From Flavobacterium sp. MK4S-17 (GTDB taxonomy: Bacteria; Bacteroidota; Bacteroidia; Flavobacteriales; Flavobacteriaceae), in contig NZ_WWEP01000001.1 of the NCBI RefSeq assembly GCF_009848495.1, positions 1 to 64,000 of the forward strand: a stretch of 64,000 nucleotides of DNA, in the 5' to 3' direction. Both the position numbers and the translations under genes were made by a program. This document shows, one piece after another, positions 44,431 through 53,314 of this stretch. How positions within the stretch are numbered: position 1 is the stretch's first letter; each line of letters begins with the position of its first letter. Under the pieces are notes generated by a model, which did not search any database, had not been told where the DNA came from, and was given only the letters and a program-made list of their open reading frames with translations.

Positions 44431-44478
44431 TGTACTGAACAAAATTAGGACAGATATTCCCAAAATATTTTATATTTG
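44431..44478. promoter_or_regulatory. Divergent SOS promoter/operator region
   Basis: On the minus strand TAATTTTG (44440-44447) is a perfect -7 element for dinB, and on the plus strand TATATTTG (44471-44478) is a perfect -7 element for the LexA-like gene. An imperfect dyad, TGTAC(12 nt)GGACA (44431-44452, one mismatch), flanks the dinB -7 element and is the best candidate operator for the S24 repressor. Repressor binding there would block dinB, dnaE and alkB transcription. Confidence 0.5.
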
Positions 44479-44505
44479 TTGCGATAAATAATCCCAAAAA
44501 ACGCT

Positions 44506-45273
44506 ATGTCTTTATTTTCCGACAACATCAGGCACCTCAGGATGAAAAAAGAGGTTTCTCAGGCGATCGTAGCTGAAAGCTTAGCTATTACGCGCGACAG
44601 GCTTGCTAAATACGAAGAAGGCAAGTCCCAGCCGCCTTTTGAGATCCTGATCAAATTATCGCATTACTACCATATCAGCATTGATCTTTTGCTGACGGCC
44701 GATATCCGGAAGGTTGATATTGACGGGCTCATGCAACTGGAAGATAACCGTATCCTGCTGCCTATCGCCGTGGACAGGGAAGGGGAGAACACCATTGAGG
44801 TGATCCCCCACAAGGCACGTGCCGGTTACCTGAGCGGCTACAGCGACCCTGAATTCATCGAAAGCCTGCAGCATATCTCCCTGCCGTTCCTGCCACAAGG
44901 CAAATACAGGGCTTTTCCTGTAGCAGGGGACTCCATGCCGCCCCATAGGGAAGGTTCCTTTATCATCGGGAAATACATCGAAAGCCTTGGCGAGGTACGC
45001 GACGGGCGTACGTACATCCTGCTGACCCGAAATGAAGGGATCGTCTATAAGCGCCTGAACCGTAACGGGAAGAACAGCCTTACCCTGATCTCGGACAATA
45101 CATTTTATGAACCCTACGATGTTAAGCTGTCCGATGTCCTTGAGATCTGGGAGTACAGCTGCAGCATTGCCACCAAAGAATATGAGCCTGACAACCTGGA
45201 ACCGCAGAGTATCCGGGAGATGTTCAGCAGCCTTCAAAATGAGATAAAAGCCTTAAAAAATATACAATCCTAA
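44506..45273 (+). CDS. LexA-like XRE-family repressor with S24 autoprotease
   Basis: This 255-residue protein has an N-terminal XRE helix-turn-helix (SQAIVAESLAITRDRLAKYE, residues 18-37) and a C-terminal S24 peptidase domain with the dyad S143 (GDSMPPH) and K182 (IVYKRL). The self-cleavage site is A106-G107 (KARAGYLSG), as in LexA and UmuD. DNA damage should activate RecA-dependent self-cleavage, releasing the divergent dinB-dnaE-alkB operon. A C-terminal helical tail of about 30 residues follows. It is followed after 3 bp by an 85-codon gene. Confidence 0.93.
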   Translation: MSLFSDNIRHLRMKKEVSQAIVAESLAITRDRLAKYEEGKSQPPFEILIKLSHYYHISIDLLLTADIRKVDIDGLMQLEDNRILLPIAVDREGENTIEVIPHKARAGYLSGYSDPEFIESLQHISLPFLPQGKYRAFPVAGDSMPPHREGSFIIGKYIESLGEVRDGRTYILLTRNEGIVYKRLNRNGKNSLTLISDNTFYEPYDVKLSDVLEIWEYSCSIATKEYEPDNLEPQSIREMFSSLQNEIKALKNIQS

Positions 45274-45276
45274 TTT

Positions 45277-45534
45277 ATGCCTGTAACGATACGCCTTAAA
45301 ATATCAAGGGATATTGACACCGCTACTGAAAAGAAAGTGCTGAAGCTTAGGGGAAGCCTTATCGCCCGCGGCTTCACTGATATTATTTATTTCGAGGAAG
45401 AAGGTCCGGAGCACTATGTCCATTACTTTACCAGTGAAACAGCGCTCGCAAATGAAGCAAAGGGCTACATCGCTCACTGTATCGTAACGGAATCACTTTC
45501 TGATACTATCGAGCTATTGCCTGAAAAAGGATAG
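45277..45534 (+). CDS. Hypothetical small protein in LexA-like operon
   Basis: This 85-residue soluble protein (MPVTIRLKISRDIDTATEKK, then FEEEGPEHYVHYFTSETALA) has no recognised domain. The start is 3 bp after the repressor stop, so it is translationally linked and probably induced with it. It could be an accessory or modulator of the damage response. Confidence 0.6.
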   Translation: MPVTIRLKISRDIDTATEKKVLKLRGSLIARGFTDIIYFEEEGPEHYVHYFTSETALANEAKGYIAHCIVTESLSDTIELLPEKG

Positions 45535-45589
45535 TAATAAAAGATTTGCAAAAAGGTTTATTTTAGCTTACACTTGACCCTTAAGTTTC

Positions 45590-46246
45590 TCACCGGTTCT
45601 CCAGCGCCTGCTGGATATCTTCCTTTATAAGTTCCCAATAGTAGCCTTTGAGGCTTACAGGGTCAAAATCATCATCAGCAAGGGTGAAGTTTCTGAAGTT
45701 GGCATAGATCAGGTTCCGGTCATGGTTATAGGGATACCGCTTGTGATGCAGGCTGAGCATCTCCGCAACTGTATAGTTGTCGAGAAGCTCGTGCAGGTCC
45801 CAAAAATCTTTTTTGCGCCCCCCGCGCTGGACGATGTCCACCTTCATGGCAATGATCTCTTCCAATGTGGCCATGCGGATACCCTCACAGTCCAAAGCCG
45901 GTGTTATGAATGTATCGGTATAGTACAGGTCAAGCTTGACAGCCTTGTCCCTGCTGTTGCCGATAAGGTAGGACTTCCCCATGCCGATGGCCGTACCAAA
46001 GCCCTTGTCCAGATAAGGGAATTCCCTTTCCATGAAAACCTCAATAGCTTCAAAATCAACCGAACCATATTCCGCATCGGTAAAAAGGTCAATATCTACT
46101 GATATGCGGTGCCCCAGCTGCAGGCTAAGGGCCGTTCCGCCCACCAGCCGGAAATCCTCTAATGCTTCTGCCTGCATCAAAAGCAGCAAGGCTGCACGCA
46201 AATCTTCGTTAACCGTGTTCCAGTATATCATCCTGCCTTGTTCCAT
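45590..46246 (-). CDS. AbiEii-type nucleotidyltransferase toxin
   Basis: This 218-residue protein of the AbiEii/AbiGii nucleotidyltransferase toxin family has the active-site motif LVGGTALSLQLGHRISVDID (residues 34-53), with the D-x-D pair in VDIDLF and further conserved EEIIAMKVDIVQRGGRKKDF (about 129-148). These toxins transfer nucleotides to tRNA acceptor ends or phosphorylate substrates. It follows the HTH antitoxin gene with a 19-bp overlap, so the pair is a type IV-like toxin-antitoxin unit of the element, probably for plasmid maintenance or phage defence. Confidence 0.88.
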   Translation of the reverse strand: MEQGRMIYWNTVNEDLRAALLLLMQAEALEDFRLVGGTALSLQLGHRISVDIDLFTDAEYGSVDFEAIEVFMEREFPYLDKGFGTAIGMGKSYLIGNSRDKAVKLDLYYTDTFITPALDCEGIRMATLEEIIAMKVDIVQRGGRKKDFWDLHELLDNYTVAEMLSLHHKRYPYNHDRNLIYANFRNFTLADDDFDPVSLKGYYWELIKEDIQQALENR

Positions 46247-46725
46247 TTTGCTGAAAGTCTAGCATTACCCTTATCCTTTACTACCTGGCGTGTTTTTTCA
46301 AACCCGTAAAAACGCAGGATCTCTTTTTTTTCGCTGATATTGCCCCTTTCAAATACCCGCAGTATTACAGGGCGTGCCTGGCGCTCCCAGTCAATGCTTT
46401 CTATATCGGTATCCCAGAAAAGGCTTTTGCGCAGCAGCTGCATATTGGGGCGGTGCTCTTTCAGTAGTTTCTTTCTTTCCTTCTCGATCTCGTGATGGGT
46501 CTGCAAAAGCGCCAGGGTGCCTTCCTCCAGACCCAGTTCCCGGTCTATCTTTAAGGCAGCAGGCAGCGGAAGGCTTCTTTTTCCCTTGATGATCTGGTTA
46601 AAGGATTGGGGAGCCAGGCCTACTGACAGGGCAAAAGGGCGCTGGGCCAGGTCCCTCTGTTTAAGTTCCCTTGCCAATATAACACCCGGGTGGATACCCC
46701 TATATTTTTCAAAGCGCTTTTCCAT
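46228..46725 (-). CDS. HTH antitoxin paired with nucleotidyltransferase toxin
   Basis: The start at 46725 (MEKRFEKYRGIHPGVILARE) is preferred over one 22 codons upstream. The 165-residue protein has a HigA-like XRE helix-turn-helix, QRPFALSVGLAPQSFNQIIK and LPLPAALKIDRELGLEEG, then a helical region including KKEILRFYGFEKTRQVVKDK. It should bind its own promoter and neutralise the toxin encoded next (overlap 19 bp). The usual AbiEi antitoxin has a different winged-helix fold, so this is an XRE-linked variant. Confidence 0.82.
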   Translation of the reverse strand: MEKRFEKYRGIHPGVILARELKQRDLAQRPFALSVGLAPQSFNQIIKGKRSLPLPAALKIDRELGLEEGTLALLQTHHEIEKERKKLLKEHRPNMQLLRKSLFWDTDIESIDWERQARPVILRVFERGNISEKKEILRFYGFEKTRQVVKDKGNARLSAKWNKAG

Positions 46726-46817
46726 ACTACAAATATAAGCAAAATTGCTTATATAAATAATGTCGTTACTGTCTAAATTACTGTTTATCATATATGTATT
46801 ATTGTGTATTCAGTTTT

Positions 46818-48800
46818 CTACTTTTTAATCACCAGATAGGAGAGGGCAGGGTCGGATAGCAGCCGCTCCATTTCAGATTGTATGATCTCCTGAACGTCCT
46901 GCTTCACCTGTTCATAATTCCGTTGTACTGCCTGCTGGTCTATCCTGCGCACAGGTTCAATTTCGCGATAGGCCGCTTCCTCGTTCTTTATAGCCTCATG
47001 GTCATTGAGTATCTCACAGTGAAATGTTTTCAGGTCAATTTTAGTAAGGGGGTCATCGGCTACCATACCGACAAATTCACCGGAACTCAAAGAGGCTATT
47101 TTTGAAGGGGGGATGGCGGATTCCAGTTGTTTGGAACGGCTGATGGAAGTATCATTGCTGTTGATGGAAAGGCTTTCCCGGTCCTGCATGATCTTGCCAA
47201 AACGCTCAGAGAGCTGCTTTGCCGTATCGCCCGTTACCTGCCCTGCAATGATGTTCCCTGTGATGTTCATGATGACATCCGCCTGTTCCCTCCCATAATC
47301 CTTGCGCAGCTGGCTGAAGTCCTGTATGCCCAGGCATGTGGCGACCTTATTGCTTCGCGCGGTAGCAATGAGGCTGTCCATGTTATTGAGGTAGATGGTC
47401 GGGAACTCATCAAATACCAGGCTGCTCTTCAGTTTACCCTTTTTGTTGACCTGCTTGACCAGCCTGGTCACATATAAGGAAAGCACCGCGCCGTATATCT
47501 GGATCTTCTGCGGGTTGTTGCCCATACAGACTATTTTAGGGTCGTCGGGGTTGTTGATGTCAAGGGTAAAATCGTTGCCGGAAAGTACATAATACAACTG
47601 CGGTGAGGACAGCCTTGCAAGGGCAATCTTAGCGGATGCGATCTGTCCCTCTAGCTGTTCCATCACATCATTAAGGTATGCATTGACAAAAGGGTTGATA
47701 AGCACCTCGATCTCCTTTTCAGTGCGCAGCAGTGTAAACAGGCTGTCATACTCCACCTGCATCAGCTCCAAGACATGGGGCAGGGTACAGAATTCGCCGT
47801 CCTTGTATTTCCTGAGGTACCATATTACCGCGGTAAGGAAGTTGATGGGGGATTCCACAAAGAAATCACCCTGCTTCTTGATCCACTCCCGGTTAAGCCC
47901 CATCAGTATGGTCCGCGCTGACTCAGCCGCATCGGTTATGTCCGTCATTGCTGAAGGCTCAAGGGGATTGCAACGGTGGGAGCGGGTCAGGTCATCGAAA
48001 TTGATCACATAGAATTTGGCAGGTACCGGATATTTGTCCTTATGCCTGAGCCATGAGTTGTATGCGATACGCGAAAGGTCATCGAATTTAAAATCATAGA
48101 CGAACATGGTGAAGCCCTTGGCAATATGCTGGGTGATGACATGGCGTATCACAAAATAGGATTTACCGGCGCCGGGGGTTCCCAATACCATCAAAGCCCT
48201 GAAAGGGTTGATGATGTTTATCCAGCTCAGCCTTTGCTTATCCTTAAGGCGATATTTTGCCGGCAGGTTAATCGAAAATTCGTTTTCAAGAAGCCGCTCC
48301 TCCTGCGGAAAGGTCTCGTTAAGCGTATTGAAAATGTCGCCGCTGCCTAATTTTTGCCTGATGATACGCGAGAGTTTAGTCCCTCCCGAGAGCATCAGCA
48401 GGTAGCCGCATGCACAACTTGCCATGTATAACACGGCAATGGCCTGCATTGTAAAACCGCTGTATAAAACAGCAACCGAGCTGCCATATAGGATGACACC
48501 TGTAATTATAGTCCGGGCAGCCTGCCCGGTTGTGGCTTTCTCGTCCTTTCTACCCCTGGCACCTAACAGCGAAATGATCAAAAATCCCACAGCGATAAGC
48601 TTGGGTTTATGGAAAGTAGCAAACAAGCCTGTGGCTATAATATTCTTTAGGATCTTCTCAGTAAACCCAGTGGTGAGTTTCAAATAATTAAAAAAACCAT
48701 AGCATTCGTAATAGAAATGCAGGAAGAGCACCAGCAGGCTTATCAGCCGTGTCATGTCTAATATCTTCCGAAGCGCCTGTTCATTTTCACCTGTATTCAT
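46818..48800 (-). CDS. mobC: VirD4/TraG-type coupling protein (MobC)
   Basis: The start at 48800 (MNTGENEQALRKILDMTRLI) is preferred over one 24 codons earlier because it follows the mobB stop by 16 bp. The 660-residue protein has N-terminal membrane segments (LLVLFLHFYYECYGFFNYLK and others), the Walker A motif VLGTPGAGKSYFVIRHV, KSSLVFDEFPTIYL (Walker B) and a TraM-recognition tail SLSSGEFVGMVADDP. It couples the relaxase-DNA complex to a type IV secretion channel. No secretion genes are in the window, so they must be supplied elsewhere. Confidence 0.92.
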   Translation of the reverse strand: MNTGENEQALRKILDMTRLISLLVLFLHFYYECYGFFNYLKLTTGFTEKILKNIIATGLFATFHKPKLIAVGFLIISLLGARGRKDEKATTGQAARTIITGVILYGSSVAVLYSGFTMQAIAVLYMASCACGYLLMLSGGTKLSRIIRQKLGSGDIFNTLNETFPQEERLLENEFSINLPAKYRLKDKQRLSWINIINPFRALMVLGTPGAGKSYFVIRHVITQHIAKGFTMFVYDFKFDDLSRIAYNSWLRHKDKYPVPAKFYVINFDDLTRSHRCNPLEPSAMTDITDAAESARTILMGLNREWIKKQGDFFVESPINFLTAVIWYLRKYKDGEFCTLPHVLELMQVEYDSLFTLLRTEKEIEVLINPFVNAYLNDVMEQLEGQIASAKIALARLSSPQLYYVLSGNDFTLDINNPDDPKIVCMGNNPQKIQIYGAVLSLYVTRLVKQVNKKGKLKSSLVFDEFPTIYLNNMDSLIATARSNKVATCLGIQDFSQLRKDYGREQADVIMNITGNIIAGQVTGDTAKQLSERFGKIMQDRESLSINSNDTSISRSKQLESAIPPSKIASLSSGEFVGMVADDPLTKIDLKTFHCEILNDHEAIKNEEAAYREIEPVRRIDQQAVQRNYEQVKQDVQEIIQSEMERLLSDPALSYLVIKK

Positions 48801-48816
48801 AGCAATTATTTTAGTA

Positions 48817-50076
48817 TTACGAAGTTCCCCGCTTCCTTCTTTTTTTCTTCCGTGTGTAGTGTTTGGATACATAATCCGGGGCGTATCCTGCAGCTGTCAA
48901 TGTCCCGATAAGGCCTGCTATTTCCTGTATCAGCCCTGCGGCCCTCGGATCATTCTCTGCAATATTTGCCGCTATGTGTTCCAGCTTTCTCTCTTCGGTG
49001 CGTTTAGCTTCGCCTGATGATATGGGGCTGAACCGTTCCTGCATCTCTTTTGCACTATAAGATTTGCCCAAAGCGCTGCCATTAAAAACTGCACCAGTCT
49101 TGTGGTCAACGTAGGTCAGCCCGTATAAAAAGCCTTGGCTGTTCCGCCGCTGTACCATGATGACACCTTCCTTAGCCAAAGCACTTTCCAATCCCTCCAA
49201 TGAAGGCTTCACCTTTGCCGCGGCAAGGTGGTCGATCATGTTCTTAATCCTTGCCGTATGTACCTTACCTGCTATCTTATTTCGGGCAAATTTGCCTTCA
49301 AGCCTTGCAAGTGTCGGCCGGTTATAGAACAGGCTGGCCTTAATTGGTACACCCACGGGCTGTCCATAACTATTGATGATGCGGTAGTACAGCCCTTTGT
49401 GCTTTTCCACCCGCGAACTTTCCCTTCCTCGTTCCGCCTTTACATTGTAAATGCCCAGCACTGCATTAAGTTCATGAAGGCTTGTATAGCGGTATCGGTC
49501 CAGCACTGCCTCCAGCACATTCTGTATAGCTGAGCGTGTTTCTGATTTCCCATATACCGCGGGCCCGGTACCCGGCCTGTCCACGTGAAGGCGTGCCGTG
49601 TTTCTGTCTTGTGCCTTTACCAGCCCAAAAGCCTCCTCAATCCTTTTCCGTGCCGGCTCCGACTTACGGATACCCAAATGATGCAGGTCAATCCGGCTGC
49701 CATCGGGCAGGATGTTCGTACTAACCAGGTGCAGGTGCGGGTGCCCCGCATCAAAGTGCCGGTAGACTAGGTAAGGCTGGCTGCCGAAACCGATGTCCTC
49801 CATGTATTCAGCTGCGATGGCAGTAAGCTTTTCAACAGGAAGATCTTTCTCTGACGGGTCGAAGTTCAGTGAGATATGGATGCTGTTTCGGCGGGCATTG
49901 GTATTGAGCTCCATACGCTTTAGAAAGTAGTTCAGCTTTGCATTAAAGGACAGCTGCACCGCATCCCCGGGAAAGTTTTCTCCTGTCAGACAAACCGCAT
50001 TTTCCTGCTTTACCTTATTCTCGTTGTAATTGAGGATGCGGTGTATGGAACTGCTCACCTTAATCACCGCAACCAT
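48817..50076 (-). CDS. mobB: MOBP-family relaxase (MobB)
   Basis: This 419-residue relaxase has the triple-histidine motif HFDAGHPHLHLVST (residues about 107-120), a motif I region near NYNENKV, and a conserved RRNSIHISLNFDPSEKDLP. It cuts and attaches to the transfer origin DNA. A long basic C-terminal region ends in KHYTRKKKRRKRGTS. The start overlaps mobA by 13 bp. Transfer would need a partner type IV secretion system. Confidence 0.92.
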   Translation of the reverse strand: MVAVIKVSSSIHRILNYNENKVKQENAVCLTGENFPGDAVQLSFNAKLNYFLKRMELNTNARRNSIHISLNFDPSEKDLPVEKLTAIAAEYMEDIGFGSQPYLVYRHFDAGHPHLHLVSTNILPDGSRIDLHHLGIRKSEPARKRIEEAFGLVKAQDRNTARLHVDRPGTGPAVYGKSETRSAIQNVLEAVLDRYRYTSLHELNAVLGIYNVKAERGRESSRVEKHKGLYYRIINSYGQPVGVPIKASLFYNRPTLARLEGKFARNKIAGKVHTARIKNMIDHLAAAKVKPSLEGLESALAKEGVIMVQRRNSQGFLYGLTYVDHKTGAVFNGSALGKSYSAKEMQERFSPISSGEAKRTEERKLEHIAANIAENDPRAAGLIQEIAGLIGTLTAAGYAPDYVSKHYTRKKKRRKRGTS

Positions 50077-50453
50077 CGCTCAGCCATTGAATTTAGCAAA
50101 GCTTTTGCTTCATTGATCTTCAGTAGAAGCTGCTCCGACTCCGAGGCATGCTGAAGCGCCCATCCGGCAGCCTCACCCTCCCGTAGCGTATGCAGTTTTT
50201 TCACCGACTGGTTCACATTATTACCGATTGCACTAAGCTCCCGCGTCAGGGTTGCCATAGCCTGGAGAAGATCATCCTGGGAGGCATTCCGGTAGGTTGC
50301 CACAAGCGGCTTGTCAAGCAGTACAGCCCTTACAAACTGGCTCAGGCTTCGGCAAGTTGTCCTGGAAAATTTGTTTTGAAGTGCCTTATACTCATCCGGG
50401 AGAAGCCGAAGGTGCACCCATTTGGTACGGTTGTTCTTTTGTGCTGTCATCAT
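50064..50453 (-). CDS. mobA: Mobilization accessory protein (MobA-type, ribbon-helix-helix)
   Basis: This 129-residue protein begins KWVHLRLLPDEYKALQNKF, a ribbon-helix-helix strand-helix pattern, followed by LSQFVRAVLLDKPLV and a helical ATLTRELSAIGNNVNQSVKK that matches the MobC/MobA relaxosome family. It binds the transfer origin and directs the relaxase. It overlaps mobB by 13 bp and is the first gene of mobA-mobB-mobC. Confidence 0.88.
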   Translation of the reverse strand: MMTAQKNNRTKWVHLRLLPDEYKALQNKFSRTTCRSLSQFVRAVLLDKPLVATYRNASQDDLLQAMATLTRELSAIGNNVNQSVKKLHTLREGEAAGWALQHASESEQLLLKINEAKALLNSMAERWLR

Positions 50454-50962
50454 ACTTCATTTTATCACTTATCATTATTTGTCCAGCCTGGGCAATATGC
50501 CCCAACGAGTTTCGAGTGAAGGGGCCAAGATCCGGTTGTGTGATACAACCGTTCATCTTGCCGATTGCAACAGAAACAGCAATCTCTTACTGTGTCCGGA
50601 AACTTTCTTACCGGCATCTTTTACCTGTTACCTGCAGGCTCTTTTAAATCCCTTCAGGATTAAAGAGAGATAAATGCTGTCCAGAGCAAGTATCACATTC
50701 ATTGCGAAAGTGAGTCCATGAAGCATTTGCGCAATGGATTCTTTTTCGCCCATTCTTACATCCCAGGGAAAAATCCTGAGGGCCTGCCCGAAGGTTATTT
50801 CCGGATCATTACCTATCAGCAGCAGCGAGCTTCACATTAGAGTGATCATGCGTTACTTTGCAAGTTCCTGAACAAAATTATACAGCGGGCGGAAGCAATC
50901 CAATCATGGGTAAATTATAACTATGATAAATAGGGGCAGCCTGATTAAATTTGTTCCTCTAC
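50454..50962. other. Non-coding region upstream of mobA, candidate oriT
   Basis: No gene is visible in this 509-bp spacer. At 50533-50551 the sequence CGGTTGTGTGATACAACCG is a perfect 7-bp inverted repeat with a 5-nt loop and no T run, the common form of an oriT inverted repeat beside the mob genes. Downstream of 50640 the composition is mixed and nothing else is recognised; the plus-strand gene at 50963 also needs its promoter here. Confidence 0.5.
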
Positions 50963-51274
50963 ATGTTTAATTTAAATCTAAAGCGTATGCTGACTACCAA
51001 TGAAGTGGGGCAGGTGTTCGACACTATTTTGAGCAGCCCGGGAATGAATGATGCGGTACGTATCGACATGCGTATCTCGAGAAAAAATGTGTTGCTGCTA
51101 ACCCATGTTATCGAGCAGGGGCTACAGGAAAAAGGAGAGGGCAAAGGAGGCCTGTTTGCCTCGGCGCCTGAAGAGGCCCGGCAGGAACTGAAAGACCTTT
51201 CCCATGATTTCCTGGAAAAGGCGGGGCTTGTTGAATTAAGTGAAAAGCTTAAGGCACTGGCCGCCTCAAAATGA
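50963..51274 (+). CDS. Hypothetical small protein
   Basis: An in-frame TTG at 50951 is possible, but the ATG at 50963 is preferred (MFNLNLKRMLTTNEVGQVFD); another Met lies at residue 9. The 103-residue protein has a helical, charged C-terminus (LKDLSHDFLEKAGLVELSEK). No domain is recognised, but the amphipathic pattern resembles small Bacteroidota proteins of unknown function. It is a single gene between the mob region and the MauE gene. Confidence 0.6.
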   Translation: MFNLNLKRMLTTNEVGQVFDTILSSPGMNDAVRIDMRISRKNVLLLTHVIEQGLQEKGEGKGGLFASAPEEARQELKDLSHDFLEKAGLVELSEKLKALAASK

Positions 51275-51408
51275 CCGGAAGGGCTGCCGACAGGTGGCCC
51301 TTCATCTTTTATAAATCTAATTAATTTTTACAACTTTAGGCACGCTTTATAAAATAAGATTCCTACTGTACTGCGATAACTTAGCCATAGTTATTTATTC
51401 ACAGTGCA

Positions 51409-52896
51409 ATGAAAATATCCTCCCGAGTTAAAGGTATCGCCATAGAGGCTGTCTGCGGCCTGTTCATTTTACTTTTTGTATATGCAGCGGTCAGCAAGCT
51501 GCTTGATTTTGAAAATTTCAGGATACAGATTGCCCAGTCCCCCGTCACGGCGGCCTATGCCGCACCGCTGTCTGTCATTGTCCCTGTAGCGGAGCTTGCC
51601 ATCAGTGTGCTTTTACTCTTTAAAAAGTTCCGGAGGGCTGCCTTGCTGGCCGCTTATACGCTGATGCTGGTCTTCACCGGATACATTTATATCGTACTGC
51701 ATTACAGCAGTTACATTCCCTGCAGTTGCGGTGGCATACTGGAGGAGATGGGCTGGACGGCACACCTGTACTTTAACCTCGCTTTCGTCCTTCTTGCAGC
51801 GGCAGCGCTACTGCTTTCCGGCCCAAACGGGAGCAGGTTTACCGGGCCTGTAATGCAACTATTTGTATTCGGTTTACTTGGCCTTGGCATGATTGGCATC
51901 CTTTATAAACGGTCTGCCACTACCATGCAGGAGCACAATACCTTCATCCGGAATTTCCCGCATAACCCCAACAAAGTCCGTGAGGCCGACCTGCGGTACA
52001 ACAGCTATTACTTTGCCGGGACTGCTGACGATACCCTATACCTTGGCAATACTACCGCGCCGCTCATTGTAACCCGGCTGGATACATTGCTTTCTGGCCT
52101 GGAACAGGACACCATCAGGCTGCTCCCGGATAACCTGCCGTTCCAGTCACTCCAGCTTGAGGTTGGCACCAGTGGCTTTTACCTTTCCGACGGTACTGTC
52201 CCCGTCATTTTCAGGGGGCACCAGCGCCATGGGTGGAAGGCGCGGGAGGCCTGGAGGGGCAGTATTTATTTTTCGCAGGCCAGGGCGGTGGACACCTCTT
52301 TTATAGCGGTACGGTGCTTTGACAGGGACAACACTTTTACCCTGGCCGGCATTCACCTGCCGAACGGCAAGGTATCCATCAAACGTGGCTTGCTCCAACG
52401 CCAGGTTGACGGACGCTTTGATGTGGACGGGACGCTCCAGTTCGATGCCAAACAGGAAAAACTGATGTACCAGTATTATTACCGCAACCAGTTCCTGCTT
52501 GCCGATAACCGCCTCAACCTGATCAGCCGGGGGAAGACCATTGATACCATTGACAAGGCGCAAGTACAGGTGGCTTACGTAAAGAGCCACCGGGAATATA
52601 AACTATCAGCACCGCCGCTGACGGTCAATAACAATGCCTGTATCGACAATGGTTTTCTCTTTGTCCAGTCCGCCCTGAGGGGGCGGTTCGAGAAGGAGGA
52701 TATGTGGAGGGAGGCTTCCATTATTGATGTGTATGATGCCGCTGCCAACCGTTACATATCCAGTTTCTATGTGTATCACGAAAGGGGTGAAAAACTCCGG
52801 TCATTTATGGTTAACGGCAATCATTTCTACGGGCTGCTGGGAAGGTACCTGGTCGATTACCAGCTGCATCCCGCGATCTTCACGACAACAAAATAA
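51409..52896 (+). CDS. MauE/DoxX-type membrane protein with extracytoplasmic domain
   Basis: This 495-residue protein has four N-terminal membrane helices (about residues 12-32, 53-71, 77-99 and 119-137) in the DoxX/MauE arrangement, with a conserved C-x-C pair, YIPCSCGGI (C105, C107), near the end of helix 3. A fifth helix at about 148-166 is followed by a roughly 330-residue hydrophilic domain of beta-propeller-like character. MauE proteins help form disulfides in methylamine dehydrogenase; related Bacteroidota proteins are thought to have redox roles. It is 69 bp upstream of a DUF6520-type peptide gene with four cysteines, which suggests it acts on that peptide. Not proven. Confidence 0.78.
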   Translation: MKISSRVKGIAIEAVCGLFILLFVYAAVSKLLDFENFRIQIAQSPVTAAYAAPLSVIVPVAELAISVLLLFKKFRRAALLAAYTLMLVFTGYIYIVLHYSSYIPCSCGGILEEMGWTAHLYFNLAFVLLAAAALLLSGPNGSRFTGPVMQLFVFGLLGLGMIGILYKRSATTMQEHNTFIRNFPHNPNKVREADLRYNSYYFAGTADDTLYLGNTTAPLIVTRLDTLLSGLEQDTIRLLPDNLPFQSLQLEVGTSGFYLSDGTVPVIFRGHQRHGWKAREAWRGSIYFSQARAVDTSFIAVRCFDRDNTFTLAGIHLPNGKVSIKRGLLQRQVDGRFDVDGTLQFDAKQEKLMYQYYYRNQFLLADNRLNLISRGKTIDTIDKAQVQVAYVKSHREYKLSAPPLTVNNNACIDNGFLFVQSALRGRFEKEDMWREASIIDVYDAAANRYISSFYVYHERGEKLRSFMVNGNHFYGLLGRYLVDYQLHPAIFTTTK

Positions 52897-52964
52897 AAAC
52901 GACTGCAGCAGGGGTAAGGCCGAAAACCTGAGACAGAGTAGGCCGCAACTTAAAATTATTTATT

Positions 52965-53249
52965 ATGAAAACAAATCTTTTGAAGAGGGTAGCTGTGGCA
53001 GGTGTATTTGCCGTGGCTGTTTCGGGTGCATTTGCCACCCATGCGCAAACGCTACAGAAAAGGACCGCAACCACAAAACCCGGCTTTGTCAGGGGGGCAA
53101 CGGTTTTTATCTGTAACAATGAAGAGAACTGCCAGGTTGAGAGCAACAGCCACCTGTGCAGGGTAGGCGGGTCGGACACAGGAACCCAGCTTTGGGGCAA
53201 GGATGACCAGAACCGATGCGTACAGACACTGTACCGTATCATGCCGTAA
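52965..53249 (+). CDS. DUF6520-type exported cysteine-rich peptide
   Basis: This 94-residue protein has a signal peptide (MKTNLLKRVAVAGVFAVAVS, cleavage after THA at residue 27) and a mature part of about 67 residues with four cysteines: C50, C56, C65 and C85. The family (DUF6520 as I recall) comprises short Bacteroidota exported proteins in tandem with MauE-like membrane proteins. It is 68 bp downstream of such a gene and followed by a bidirectional terminator. It is probably secreted or periplasmic and disulfide bonded. Confidence 0.8.
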   Translation: MKTNLLKRVAVAGVFAVAVSGAFATHAQTLQKRTATTKPGFVRGATVFICNNEENCQVESNSHLCRVGGSDTGTQLWGKDDQNRCVQTLYRIMP

Positions 53250-53258
53250 GCAAAAAAG

Positions 53259-53286
53259 AAAATGCAGTCCCGACGGACTGCATTTT
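53259..53286. terminator. Bidirectional intrinsic terminator
   Basis: Perfect 12-bp arms AAAATGCAGTCC (53259-53270) and GGACTGCATTTT (53275-53286) with a 4-nt loop end in A or T runs on both sides. It lies between the convergent DUF6520 and S9 peptidase genes and serves both. Confidence 0.9.
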
Positions 53287-53314
53287 CAACTTAATCAACT
53301 TAAACTAAACTAAC

